Notes under the pieces: model-generated
The model's database searches: none
Told to the model about the DNA's origin: nothing
The model's input: only the letters and a program-made list of their open reading frames with translations
DNA from: Salinimicrobium gaetbulicola
Lineage (GTDB): Bacteria; Bacteroidota; Bacteroidia; Flavobacteriales; Flavobacteriaceae
Direction of reading: 5' to 3'
Assembly (NCBI RefSeq): GCF_042676025.1
Contig: NZ_JBHTJP010000035.1
Location: 1,072,354 to 1,136,353, forward strand
DNA length: 64,000 nt
Program-made: the position numbers and the translations under genes
Shown here: piece by piece, positions 42,003 to 49,398 of the stretch
Position numbering within the stretch: the first letter of the stretch is position 1
Layout: each line of letters starts with the position of its first letter

Positions 42003-42584
42003 ATGACCGAATTGAATGCTTATAAAGAAATTTCAGAAGTGTGGGTTTTATATAAAGACGCCCTTAGAAATTACATTTTTAAGATCGTAAAGGATCACGA
42101 TATGGCTAATGAGCTTTCGCATGAAGTGCTTATGAAGGTATATTCATCCTGCTGCTCGGGAAGGCCGATTCTAAATATAAGATCCTGGTTATTCCAGATC
42201 GCTTACAATACCTGTATGGATCATTTTAAAAGATCTGGTAAAACTACCGAGCTTCAGGGTGATTTTGCAGAACCTGAATCAAGTGAAATATTTAGCAATG
42301 CATCAGAATTTGTGTTACCCTTGTTGAAACTGCTTCCGAAAAAATATTCAGAACCACTGGAATTAGCAGATATTAAAGGATTAAGTCAGCAGGAGGTGGC
42401 CGACAAATTAAATCTAAGTTTGACTGCCACTAAATCACGGGTGCAGAGGGCAAGAAAGCTGTTGAAGGACCAAATTACCGAATGCGTGAACCTGGAAGTA
42501 GATCCATCAGGTCAACTCACCGCCTTTAAGGTCAAAGGTTCCTGCGAAGCGCTAAAATGTTATGCCCGGGAAAAGCACAAATAA
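42003..42584 (+). CDS. sigZ: ECF RNA polymerase sigma factor, SigZ-like, with a cysteine-bearing tail
   Basis: A 193-residue sigma-70 family protein: region 2 (about 10-75; NYIFKIVKDHDMANELSHEVLMKVY and ILNIRSWLFQIAYNTCMDHFKR) and region 4 (about 110-160; LPKKYSEPLELADIKGLSQQEVADKLNLS). The C-terminal tail, ECVNLEVDPSGQLTAFKVKGSCEALKCYAREK, carries three cysteines and is a feature of SigZ-type factors. There are further Cys at SSCCSG. No anti-sigma gene with a transmembrane helix is adjacent, so the tail may sense the signal directly. A strong terminator follows. The symbol is by resemblance. Confidence 0.78.
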   Translation: MTELNAYKEISEVWVLYKDALRNYIFKIVKDHDMANELSHEVLMKVYSSCCSGRPILNIRSWLFQIAYNTCMDHFKRSGKTTELQGDFAEPESSEIFSNASEFVLPLLKLLPKKYSEPLELADIKGLSQQEVADKLNLSLTATKSRVQRARKLLKDQITECVNLEVDPSGQLTAFKVKGSCEALKCYAREKHK

Positions 42585-42618
42585 AAAAAAGAATAGCCAT
42601 ACAGCTATTCTTTTTTTT
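42583..42618. terminator. Terminator after the SigZ-like gene
   Basis: GAATAGC pairs with GCTATTC across a 6-base loop, with eight A before and eight T after, so it can act in both directions between convergent genes. Confidence 0.9.
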
Positions 42619-42639
42619 ATCCTCTGGTTCTGTTGATTT

Positions 42640-42834
42640 CTAATGAACTGAACTCATGTTTAGCTTATCCTTGATGGTATTTTCGTTCTTTCTATAATAT
42701 TTGTAACCAAGGTATCCTGCACCCGCAATAGCGCCCCATTTTAAAAGACTGCCTGTCCATTGCAATCCTTTTTTAGCGGCCCAAAGTTCAGCTCCTCGTT
42801 TTGCGGCTTTTTTAGCGTCATTCTTCAAATTCAT
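42640..42834 (-). CDS. Small membrane protein of unknown function
   Basis: A 64-residue protein starting at ATG 42834 (MNLKNDAKKAAKRGAELW). An amphipathic basic N-terminal part is followed by one hydrophobic Gly/Ala/Leu segment (about 30-46, LLKWGAIAGAGYLGYKYY) and a charged tail. The pattern resembles small stress-type membrane proteins such as YtxH-like ones, but I do not recognise the family. An upstream ATG at 42885 would add 17 residues with no clear pattern. Convergent with the sigma factor gene. Confidence 0.5.
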   Translation of the reverse strand: MNLKNDAKKAAKRGAELWAAKKGLQWTGSLLKWGAIAGAGYLGYKYYRKNENTIKDKLNMSSVH

Positions 42835-42930
42835 AATAGTTTCGTTTTTTGGTTCAATGTTTAATATCGCTATTAATGCCCGCAAAGGGCGTTAAGAACT
42901 TTCCAAATAACAGTTTTTTAACCCTTTTAA

Positions 42931-43662
42931 CTAAGATTTTCCGGTGGGTTTGATCATCAGCTCGTTCACATTGACCGAGGCCGGTTGTGAAATGACATAC
43001 ATTACGGCATCGGCGATATTTTCTGGAGAGAGCATAGGTTCGTCCTCAGAATAATTTTTATCGTCCAGCACCTCTTTGTCGGTAATGGAATCCCGGAGGT
43101 GGGTTCTTACCGTTCCGGGTTCGATCGCGGTCACCCGAATATTAAATTCCGGAGAAAGTTCCATACGCATAGCCCTGGAGAGAGCAATGACAGCGGCTTT
43201 TGATGCTCCGTAAATCGCGCCCCCTTCATACAATTCCTTTCCATCGACCGAAGCGATGTTGATGATATGTCCGTTCTTTTGTGTCTTCATGGCCGGTAAC
43301 ACTTCGCTAATACATCTTAAAGTGCCTTTTACGTTCACTTCTATGGTCTCCAGCCATTCATCCAGATGCCGGTTCTTCATATAGGTGAGAGGCATGACGC
43401 CGGCGGAATTTACGAGGATCTCGATTTCCCCGAATTTTTTCCATATATCTCCGAATCCTTCCCTGACACTTTCAGAATTACTCACATCCATATCCACTAC
43501 CATAGATTCATTTTCGAGTTCATCCTGTAGCTCCATGAGTTTTTCCATATTCCGGCTGGCTAAAGCCACTTTACATCCCGCAGCGGAAAGTTTTTTGGCG
43601 ATAGCACGTCCTATTCCGCTACTGGCTCCGGTGATCACAGCGACCTTATCTTTTACTTGCAT
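42931..43662 (-). CDS. Short-chain dehydrogenase/reductase
   Basis: A 243-residue NAD(P)-dependent oxidoreductase of the classical SDR family. The cofactor motif TGASSGIG is at residues 11-18, NSAG follows near 86, and the catalytic Ser-Tyr-Lys set is in NIASVDGKELYEGGAIYGASKAAV (Tyr about 152, Lys about 156). The substrate is not predictable; YdfG-like serine/hydroxy-acid dehydrogenases are the closest pattern. It is a single gene in the accessory patch, with 291 bp to the next plus-strand gene. Confidence 0.85.
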   Translation of the reverse strand: MQVKDKVAVITGASSGIGRAIAKKLSAAGCKVALASRNMEKLMELQDELENESMVVDMDVSNSESVREGFGDIWKKFGEIEILVNSAGVMPLTYMKNRHLDEWLETIEVNVKGTLRCISEVLPAMKTQKNGHIINIASVDGKELYEGGAIYGASKAAVIALSRAMRMELSPEFNIRVTAIEPGTVRTHLRDSITDKEVLDDKNYSEDEPMLSPENIADAVMYVISQPASVNVNELMIKPTGKS

Positions 43663-43953
43663 GATTTTGATTTTTTCGATTCCCTTTAAGTTAGGGTTTG
43701 TGCGAGAACCTTTTAAACTGAATAACAGATTTTTAACTTCTGAAATTCCTACGGAAAATGTGCTTATTCCTTCCGAAGCCTATCAAGGTTCAGAAGTCAT
43801 TTGAAAGAGGCTTCAATCATTAATTTTCTTAAATAATTGAAAATTCATGCTACTGACCTATGATTTTCAACTTTTTATCTAAAATAAACGCATTAATTTA
43901 ATTAAAATGCTGTTTATGAGTAAATTAGATGGTAAACCAAAAAAAATAGTTTT

Positions 43954-44463
43954 ATGAAACTGATCAAATTAATACCCTTACTGGCTTTATTATTTTTTAT
44001 GGGTGCCTGTGGAGAGAACCGTAGTGAAGAGGTGGTAGAAGAAGATGAAATGGTGGCTGAAGAAGCCGACATGTGGGATTCAAACAAGGCGATGACCGAT
44101 TGGCGAGATGCATGGAATAAGAATGATGCCGCAGCCGTGGAGTCTATGACTGCAGATGATGCCACTCTTTTTCTTAATGGTAAAGCTCATACCCAGGATA
44201 GTGTGACCGCCTGGATCCAGAACAGTTCTTCCTGGATGAAGGATCTAAAAACCACCTCGGTTTATAAGGATAGAGGAGAGGAATTCGCTTTTGAGGCGGG
44301 AACTTATACGCATTCGCACAAAGAGAATGATACCCTGAGCATGCAGGGTACTTATACCGTGATTTGGGAGCGTGGTGATGGTAAGGAATGGGCGATCAAG
44401 TTAATGGATGTGTCTCCCATGATGGATGCGCCACCTATGCCTTCAGAAAAGCCGAAGCAATAG
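43954..44463 (+). CDS. SnoaL/DUF4440-like lipoprotein
   Basis: A 169-residue lipoprotein: signal segment with lipobox FFMGAC (Cys about 19), an acidic linker (VVEEDEMVAEEADMW), then one NTF2/SnoaL-like domain (about 45-155) recognised from WRDAWNKNDAAAVESMTADDATLFLNGKAH, SYKDRGEEFAFEAGTYTHSHK-like strands and TYTVIWERGDGKEWAIKLMDVS. The tail is rich in Met and Pro (PMMDAPPMPSEKPKQ). Probably outer-membrane anchored; ligand unknown. A hairpin terminator follows. Confidence 0.7.
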   Translation: MKLIKLIPLLALLFFMGACGENRSEEVVEEDEMVAEEADMWDSNKAMTDWRDAWNKNDAAAVESMTADDATLFLNGKAHTQDSVTAWIQNSSSWMKDLKTTSVYKDRGEEFAFEAGTYTHSHKENDTLSMQGTYTVIWERGDGKEWAIKLMDVSPMMDAPPMPSEKPKQ

Positions 44464-44487
44464 TTGATCTTTTATTAATAATTATTT

Positions 44488-44516
44488 AAAGCCGTTCCGT
44501 TTTGGGGCGGTTTTTT
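44488..44516 (+). terminator. Terminator after the SnoaL-like lipoprotein
   Basis: An imperfect 11-bp stem (GCCGTTCC paired with GGGGCGGT with G-T wobbles) and a T-run. Confidence 0.65.
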
Positions 44517-44549
44517 GTTATTATCCCGCGGCTAATATTTGACTTTCTT

Positions 44550-44710
44550 TTAAAATATAAGATGGCATTGGTTCTTTAGCCTCCATTTAATATTCAGAGG
44601 ATTTTCTTGAATTGTGATTTCTAATCCAAGTTCCTCCTTAAACTCTCTTTTCAAACAAGTTTCAAAAGATTCATTTTTAGGTCAACTTTACCTCCAGGAA
44701 ATGGATAAAA
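44550..44710 (-). pseudogene. Decayed Nudix hydrolase fragment
   Basis: Read on the minus strand, TTTTATCC... encodes FYPFPGGKVDLKM and then stops; in another frame from about 44672 it continues ESFETCLKREFKEELGLEIT and ends at a stop at 44550. Joined, these give the Nudix box (GG-K-V-D... E, seven residues, REFKEELGL), so a one- or two-base frameshift in an A-run splits it. There is no start codon; the fragment is in frame directly behind the stop of the CPBP gene. About 53 codons remain of a family usually over 130 residues. Confidence 0.75.
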
Positions 44711-45442
44711 TTATGAATTATAAATCCCTATAAGCATAATAGTATCCACCAGTCCGTGCACGAAAATGAGGGGCCAGATCCTTCGACCATTCAGCACGTA
44801 GACGATCCCAAAAATGATCCCCAAGGAGCCTGTGATCAATAATCCGGTAAGACCCTGGTAAGCATGTATGCCGGCGAAGAAAACCGCGCTGACCAAGATT
44901 GAGAAGGTGGTAGTCAGAAAAGAGTTCCCCAGGAGGATCTCCATTGATTTGATGATATAGGCCCTGAAGACGAGTTCTTCCAGAAAGGCGGCGCCCACCC
45001 ATACCGTAATCAGCATTTGTATGAGCCTGGGAAGATTACCTTTCAGCGTTTCTAAATAGGAAATGTTTTGGTGTGCCCCGAAAGTTTCAATGATGACAGG
45101 TCTTACAAATACAGAGAAAAGAACCAGGGCGCCGAAGGTGAGTACACTTGTTAAAACAGGTTTCCACCAGGATGAAGGCCTTCCCAGTCCCAGATCTTTC
45201 CATGACCACGGGATTGCTCGTTTGGTAAATGTTACAATGGCGAACAGGAAAATGCTGTTCAGCCAGAAAAGCCAGAAACCGGGACTTGTGATCTCCAGGA
45301 TCTCTTCAGCATAATAGGTGTGAGAAAGATAATTGAGTGTAAAATTAACGGCCAGTAATAACCACAGGGAAAGTCCAAGGGTGGTTTTCTGATTGATGTT
45401 GTACTCCTGTGGTGCAATTCGGCGACTAATGAAGTTTTTCAT
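44711..45442 (-). CDS. CPBP family intramembrane glutamic endopeptidase
   Basis: A 243-residue polytopic membrane protease of the CPBP (Abi/CAAX-processing) family, with seven or eight hydrophobic helices. The catalytic motif EELVFRAYI is near residue 155 and the second conserved histidine motif FFAGIHAYQGLTG near 190. The last motif position (a later His, FVHGLVDT) is also present. Substrate unknown; such proteins often process prenylated or signalling peptides. Its stop codon is directly followed, in the same frame, by a decayed Nudix fragment, which hints that a deletion reshaped this 3' end. Confidence 0.85.
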   Translation of the reverse strand: MKNFISRRIAPQEYNINQKTTLGLSLWLLLAVNFTLNYLSHTYYAEEILEITSPGFWLFWLNSIFLFAIVTFTKRAIPWSWKDLGLGRPSSWWKPVLTSVLTFGALVLFSVFVRPVIIETFGAHQNISYLETLKGNLPRLIQMLITVWVGAAFLEELVFRAYIIKSMEILLGNSFLTTTFSILVSAVFFAGIHAYQGLTGLLITGSLGIIFGIVYVLNGRRIWPLIFVHGLVDTIMLIGIYNS

Positions 45443-45627
45443 GAGTAGGGCGATAAGTCCACCGTTTAGAGGATGTTTGGATCCCTTTATAGGGATTCAA
45501 ACACGGTTGATTATTTCAATTCGGTTAACAGGAGACGAATTTAATAAATTATTTGTTTTTTGTAGGAAATTATTGTGAGATAAAAAGGGAAAGAGGTTTG
45601 CGTATAAAGTTACGCGATAAATGAAAG

Positions 45628-45711
45628 TGCCCAGAGCGGGACTCGAACCCGCACGCCCTAATGGACACATGGCCCTCAACCATGCCTGTCTACCAGTTCC
45701 AGCACCTGGGC
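45628..45711 (-). tRNA. tRNA-Leu (anticodon GAG)
   Basis: On the minus strand GCCCAGG...CTCTGGGC closes the acceptor stem. The anticodon loop TTGAGGG between the CATGG and CCATG stem arms gives anticodon GAG. A long variable arm (about GTGTCCATTAGGGC) is present and the T arm reads GCGGGTTCGAGTCCCGC. The 3' CCA is not encoded. Confidence 0.93.
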
Positions 45712-45803
45712 AAAAATTGATCTGAAAGTTTTAATAGGGGAGTTGCACGCCTGAAATGGTTTGCAAACCAATTTAATTTTCAGAGTACCTGGAAATAAAA
45801 AAG

Positions 45804-45876
45804 TGATCTGGCTGGGGCTCGAACCCAGGACCCTCTCCTTAAAAGGGAGATGCTCTACCAACTGAGCTACCAGATC
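45804..45876 (-). tRNA. tRNA-Lys (anticodon TTT), copy 1
   Basis: On the minus strand GATCTGG...CCAGATC forms the acceptor stem. The loop CTTTTAA between TCTCC and GGAGA gives anticodon TTT. D and T arms are canonical (GCTCAGTTGGTAGAGC; CTGGGTTCGAGCCCCAG). CCA not encoded. Confidence 0.95.
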
Positions 45877-45923
45877 ATTGTTTTAAAGAACAAAAAGCGA
45901 TAATTTTGAGACCACTTTTTTAG

Positions 45924-45996
45924 TGATCTGGCTGGGGCTCGAACCCAGGACCCTCTCCTTAAAAGGGAGATGCTCTACCAACTGAGCTACCAGATC
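45924..45996 (-). tRNA. tRNA-Lys (anticodon TTT), copy 2
   Basis: Identical over the whole tRNA to the copy 120 bp away. The two are separated by 47 bp, so they are probably one tRNA transcript with tRNA-Leu downstream. Confidence 0.95.
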
Positions 45997-46129
45997 TTTG
46001 GTGTTGCATTTTTGCTAATGCGGGTGCAAATATACTATCATTAATTTATTTTTCAAGAACAAATTGACATAAATTTGTCGAGAAATTTAGTGTGGCGGGA
46101 AAACCCGCTCGCAATCATAGTTTTAAGGT

Positions 46130-46651
46130 ATGAAAATTATTTTATTGGGTTACATGGGATCGGGAAAAACTGTTGTAGGAAGAGCTCTCTCCGGAACAAT
46201 TGGACTTCCTTTTCTAGATCTTGATGAACAAATAAGCGCAAAGGAAGAAAAGAGTATTTCTGAAATTTTTGAAACTAAAGGTGAGATCTACTTCCGGAAA
46301 CGAGAGGCTGAGGTTTTACAAGACCTGATGCAGTTGCCTGAGGATTTTATTCTTGCCCTTGGTGGTGGAACTCCCTGCTATGGGGATAACCTGGCACTTC
46401 TAAAAGATCAAAAGGAGGTGATATTAGTTTATCTTAAAACAAGCCTGCAGGAGCTCTTAAAGAGGCTTTCCGGGGAACGTGAGCAAAGACCCTTGATAAG
46501 TCATTTGAATTCAGCTGAGCTTCTTGAGGATTTTATCAGGAAGCATCTTTTTGAACGCACGTACTATTACAATCAAAGTGATCTTGTAATTTCTACAGAC
46601 GGGAAAACTTCCGAAGTAATTGCAGGGGAGGTGCTCGAAAAATTAAACTAA
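46130..46651 (+). CDS. aroK: Shikimate kinase
   Basis: Phosphorylates shikimate at the 3-hydroxyl in aromatic amino-acid synthesis. Walker A is GYMGSGKTVVG (about residues 6-16), followed by the shikimate-binding FLDLDEQI and later ALGGGTPCYGDN (near 77-89) and a lid/LxR segment around GEREQRPLI. Length (173) is standard. It overlaps the convergent phosphoribosyltransferase gene by 9 bp at its 3' end. It is the only shikimate gene in the window. Confidence 0.93.
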   Translation: MKIILLGYMGSGKTVVGRALSGTIGLPFLDLDEQISAKEEKSISEIFETKGEIYFRKREAEVLQDLMQLPEDFILALGGGTPCYGDNLALLKDQKEVILVYLKTSLQELLKRLSGEREQRPLISHLNSAELLEDFIRKHLFERTYYYNQSDLVISTDGKTSEVIAGEVLEKLN

Positions 46652-47146
46652 TTCAACCTTGCTTTCTTCTTCCCCGAATTTAACCTGTACGGTTTCATGG
46701 ATAGAAGTGGAAAGGGAAATGCCTTTAAAATCGGCCTTCACCGGGTATTTTTTATGACTGCGGTCTACCAGAACGGCAGTTTTGAATTGTTTTAAAGGTA
46801 CTTCCAGAAAATGGCGCACTCCGTAGATAAGAGTGGTTCCAGAATTGAGTACATCATCAACCAATACGATGGATTGATCCTTGTATTCGTCCTCATTGAG
46901 GGAAGTCTCAACCGCTTTTAAAGGGTCTTTTTTGTCAACCTTCACTTCACAAAGTGTAACCTGCAGATCTGAAATGTTCTCCAGTTCAGATTTCAGCTTT
47001 TTGGCAAGTTCAAAGCCGCTTTTTAGAATTCCTGCCAGGACGATCTTTTCTTCGTCTACATTGCTTTCGTAGATCTGGTAGGCGATCCTTTTGATCTTGT
47101 GGTTGATCTGAATATTATCGAGAATAAGGACTTCCTGTTTTTTCAT
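46643..47146 (-). CDS. PRPP-dependent phosphoribosyltransferase (PyrR-like)
   Basis: A 167-residue cytoplasmic phosphoribosyltransferase. The PRPP loop is VLVDDVLNSGTTLIYG (about 97-112), with a VDRSHKKYPVKADFKGISLSTSIHETVQV tail similar to PyrR/uracil PRTase-like proteins. Without the RNA-binding patch being checkable, it could be PyrR or a related PRTase; I give no symbol. Its 3' end overlaps aroK on the opposite strand by 9 bp. It lies upstream of the S4 protein gene on the same strand. Confidence 0.8.
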   Translation of the reverse strand: MKKQEVLILDNIQINHKIKRIAYQIYESNVDEEKIVLAGILKSGFELAKKLKSELENISDLQVTLCEVKVDKKDPLKAVETSLNEDEYKDQSIVLVDDVLNSGTTLIYGVRHFLEVPLKQFKTAVLVDRSHKKYPVKADFKGISLSTSIHETVQVKFGEEESKVELV

Positions 47147-47209
47147 GGAATACTTTTTTCAAATATAACTAATCTGGTGGTTTAAATATCAAACACGAAT
47201 TGTTGGATT

Positions 47210-47614
47210 TTATTCCTTTTTGGAAGAAGGTTCATCCGATTCATTTTCGGGAGACTCAAACCAGTCATCGAGTTCTCTCCGGTCTTTTTTGGTAGGACGT
47301 CCTGTGCCTTTCTTTCGGTAATAGTCCTGAGAATACTTGAGCAATTCCCTTTTTTCGAACTCCTCTTTAGGGGTGACATCGTTTATATAAAGATTGACCA
47401 GTTTGGCTCCCACCCGGCTGGGCGGGAGATCGAGTATTTCGAGTTCGTAATTGATCTGGTTCTTCCTGACGCTCAATTTATCTGTGGGGTAAACTTCCCT
47501 GGAGGGTTTTACAATGGCTTCATTCACTCTAACTTTTCCCTGCTTACACGCCTCGGTGGCAATACTTCGGGTTTTGAAATACCGCACGCTCCATAAAAAT
47601 TTATCTACTCTCAT
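47210..47614 (-). CDS. S4 RNA-binding domain protein (Hsp15-like)
   Basis: A 134-residue protein with an N-terminal S4 domain (about 1-65; MRVDKFLWSVRYFKTRSIATEACKQGKVRVNE) and a charged, basic C-terminal tail that includes KKGTGRPTKKDRRELD. It resembles Hsp15, which binds nascent chain-blocked 50S subunits for recycling. I start it at ATG 47614; the upstream extension to 47656 is not of family pattern. It is the only RNA-recycling gene near here; divergent from the FKBP lipoprotein. Confidence 0.85.
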   Translation of the reverse strand: MRVDKFLWSVRYFKTRSIATEACKQGKVRVNEAIVKPSREVYPTDKLSVRKNQINYELEILDLPPSRVGAKLVNLYINDVTPKEEFEKRELLKYSQDYYRKKGTGRPTKKDRRELDDWFESPENESDEPSSKKE

Positions 47615-47690
47615 ATTTTTCCGGTAAAACTCGCTAATTCTATAACAAAAATACAAGAATATTGTATCTTGCCGCCTTTAAAATTAACTA

Positions 47691-48605
47691 TTGATGAGAT
47701 TGAATAAGTTTTTACTTGCCTATCTTTTTTTAGCCGTTGTGCTTATTTCCTGTAGTAAAGATGATGATGATCCCGCTCCTGTGCCACCGCGAGACAGGGC
47801 AGAGGTGGAGATCGAAGATCAGGAAGCATTACAGGCCTATCTTGAGACCCATTTTTATAATTATGAGGAGTTTGAGAACCCTTCTGAGGGCTTTGATTAC
47901 AAATTGAAGATCGATACTATTTCGGGCTCTAATGCAGACAAGACCCCTTTGATCCAGTCTCCCAATTTGATCACTAAAACAGTGACTTTGAATGATGTGG
48001 ATTACAAGCTGTATGTGCTGCAGGCCAGAGAAGGAGTTGGGCAGCAGCCTAAGTTTTCAGATTCTACGTTGGTATCCTATACCGGAACCTTATTGAATGA
48101 AACCAGGTTCGACTATTCAGAAACTCCTGTTTGGTTTGATCTTACCCAGGTGGTGACAGGTTTTGGACGGGCGTTTGAAGATTTTAAAGGAGCTTCCGGA
48201 TTTACCGTACGATCTGATAATACAGTAAACTGGAGCAATGATTATGGAATTGGAGCCGTGTTCATGCCTTCAGGGCTTGCGTATTTCGCAGCACCTCCTT
48301 CACCGGAAATTCCACAGTACAGTCCCCTGGTCTTTACCTTTGAACTTTATGGGGTGAATGAGGCAGATCACGACCGTGACGGGGTGCCAAGCTGGCGAGA
48401 AGACCTTGACGGAGACAAACAGCTTATGAATGATGATACAGATGGGGATGGTCGTCCTAATTACTTTGACAGTGATGATGACGGAGATTTTATTCCTACC
48501 ATTGAAGAGATCATGGTTGATGGAGAGATAGTTTTTCCATATCCTGATAATGACGGAGACGGTACACCAGATTACCTGGATCCTGATTATATCCCCGGAC
48601 AATAA
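47691..48605 (+). CDS. FKBP-type PPIase lipoprotein with an aspartate-rich calcium-binding tail
   Basis: A 304-residue outer-membrane lipoprotein: lipobox LISC at Cys21, an acidic linker, a degenerate FKBP domain (about 120-225; VSYTGTLLNETRFDYSE, FGRAFEDFKGASGF, and SPLVFTFELYGV) and then repeats of the thrombospondin type 3 kind (about 225-300) with DHDRDGVPSWREDLDGD, DTDGDGRPNYFDSDDDGD and DNDGDGTPDYLD. The repeats should bind calcium. An isomerase with an extracellular-style repeat tail suggests folding of surface or secreted proteins. The first Met pair (MMRLNKF) leaves two start choices. A strong terminator follows. Confidence 0.8.
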   Translation: MMRLNKFLLAYLFLAVVLISCSKDDDDPAPVPPRDRAEVEIEDQEALQAYLETHFYNYEEFENPSEGFDYKLKIDTISGSNADKTPLIQSPNLITKTVTLNDVDYKLYVLQAREGVGQQPKFSDSTLVSYTGTLLNETRFDYSETPVWFDLTQVVTGFGRAFEDFKGASGFTVRSDNTVNWSNDYGIGAVFMPSGLAYFAAPPSPEIPQYSPLVFTFELYGVNEADHDRDGVPSWREDLDGDKQLMNDDTDGDGRPNYFDSDDDGDFIPTIEEIMVDGEIVFPYPDNDGDGTPDYLDPDYIPGQ

Positions 48606-48622
48606 TATATAATACAGTAAAT

Positions 48623-48655
48623 AAAAAAAGCCCCGTTCAAAACGGGGCTTTTTTT
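48623..48655. terminator. Bidirectional terminator after the FKBP lipoprotein
   Basis: A perfect 15-bp stem (AAAAAAAGCCCCGTT and its complement) with a CAA loop, between convergent genes. Confidence 0.92.
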
Positions 48656-48673
48656 ATTTAGAATGGTCAATAA

Positions 48674-49279
48674 TTACAGGTCAAGCGAAACCGCGAAGAT
48701 GATTTGGTTTGGTCTTGAATCAACTCTTTTTAATCCGTTTGGATTATTAAGGTCCAGCACCTGTGCTTCGTTCTCGGTAAGCCCTCTTTCATATCTTACA
48801 TCCAGTCCAAAGCGGCCTAACTGAAGTCCGGCACCAAATTGGGCTCCAAGTGTGAATTCATTTTCTACGTCTCCGATAGTAACCCCGTCAAAGTCATTTT
48901 CAAGGATGTACTGAAAACTAGGCCCTGCAAATACGTGAACCGGACCAAGAATTTTCACCCCAAGTAGTACCGGAAGGTCTAATTTTGATACGTTGTAATC
49001 TGCGTTCTCATTATTGTATTCGTAAGAGCTTTTGGTTTTAGTATAAAGAAGTTCCGGCTTGAGGTAAAAACTTCCCAGGTCTCCTTTAAAATAAACACCC
49101 ATGTGGTATCCTACTTTGCTGTCGGCACCTTTGGAAACATCTTTTCCTGCGTTCTCAAAATCTGAAAATTCAATTTCTCCGTTGTCACCGTAATTCAATC
49201 CGGCTTTTACTCCAAAACTGCTTTGAGCCGATACAGAGGCGGTGAAGATGAATAGTAAAATATAAAGTCCTTTCTTCAT
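48674..49279 (-). CDS. Outer-membrane beta-barrel protein, PorT-like family
   Basis: A 201-residue exported protein: signal peptide (about 1-18, ending SAQ), then an eight-stranded-barrel pattern with FGVKAGLNYGDNG near the N terminus, GYHMGVYFKGDLGSFYLKPELLYTKTKSS, and an aromatic C terminus (IIFAVSLDL). The GVKAGLN...GYHMGVYF...LKPELLY pattern is a common Bacteroidota porin/PorT-like barrel. Function is not assigned. It stands alone with promoters in the gap to the transketolase genes. Confidence 0.82.
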   Translation of the reverse strand: MKKGLYILLFIFTASVSAQSSFGVKAGLNYGDNGEIEFSDFENAGKDVSKGADSKVGYHMGVYFKGDLGSFYLKPELLYTKTKSSYEYNNENADYNVSKLDLPVLLGVKILGPVHVFAGPSFQYILENDFDGVTIGDVENEFTLGAQFGAGLQLGRFGLDVRYERGLTENEAQVLDLNNPNGLKRVDSRPNQIIFAVSLDL

Positions 49280-49398
49280 AATGATTGTTTTTAATGGGTA
49301 TTAAACGTTTTTAAATGCGTAAATATTTCCGCAAAGAAAAGAACCCTTGTAGGAAAAATAACTACAAGGGTTCTTATTTATGAGTATTTTAACCTGAC

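Noticed and set aside
44564..44710. Intact Nudix gene
   Set aside because: The Nudix box spans two frames and there is no start codon. It is treated as a pseudogene fragment.
45480..46020. Integrated element at the tRNA cluster
   Set aside because: No integrase, repeat of a tRNA end or foreign-looking gene cargo is visible near the tRNA genes.
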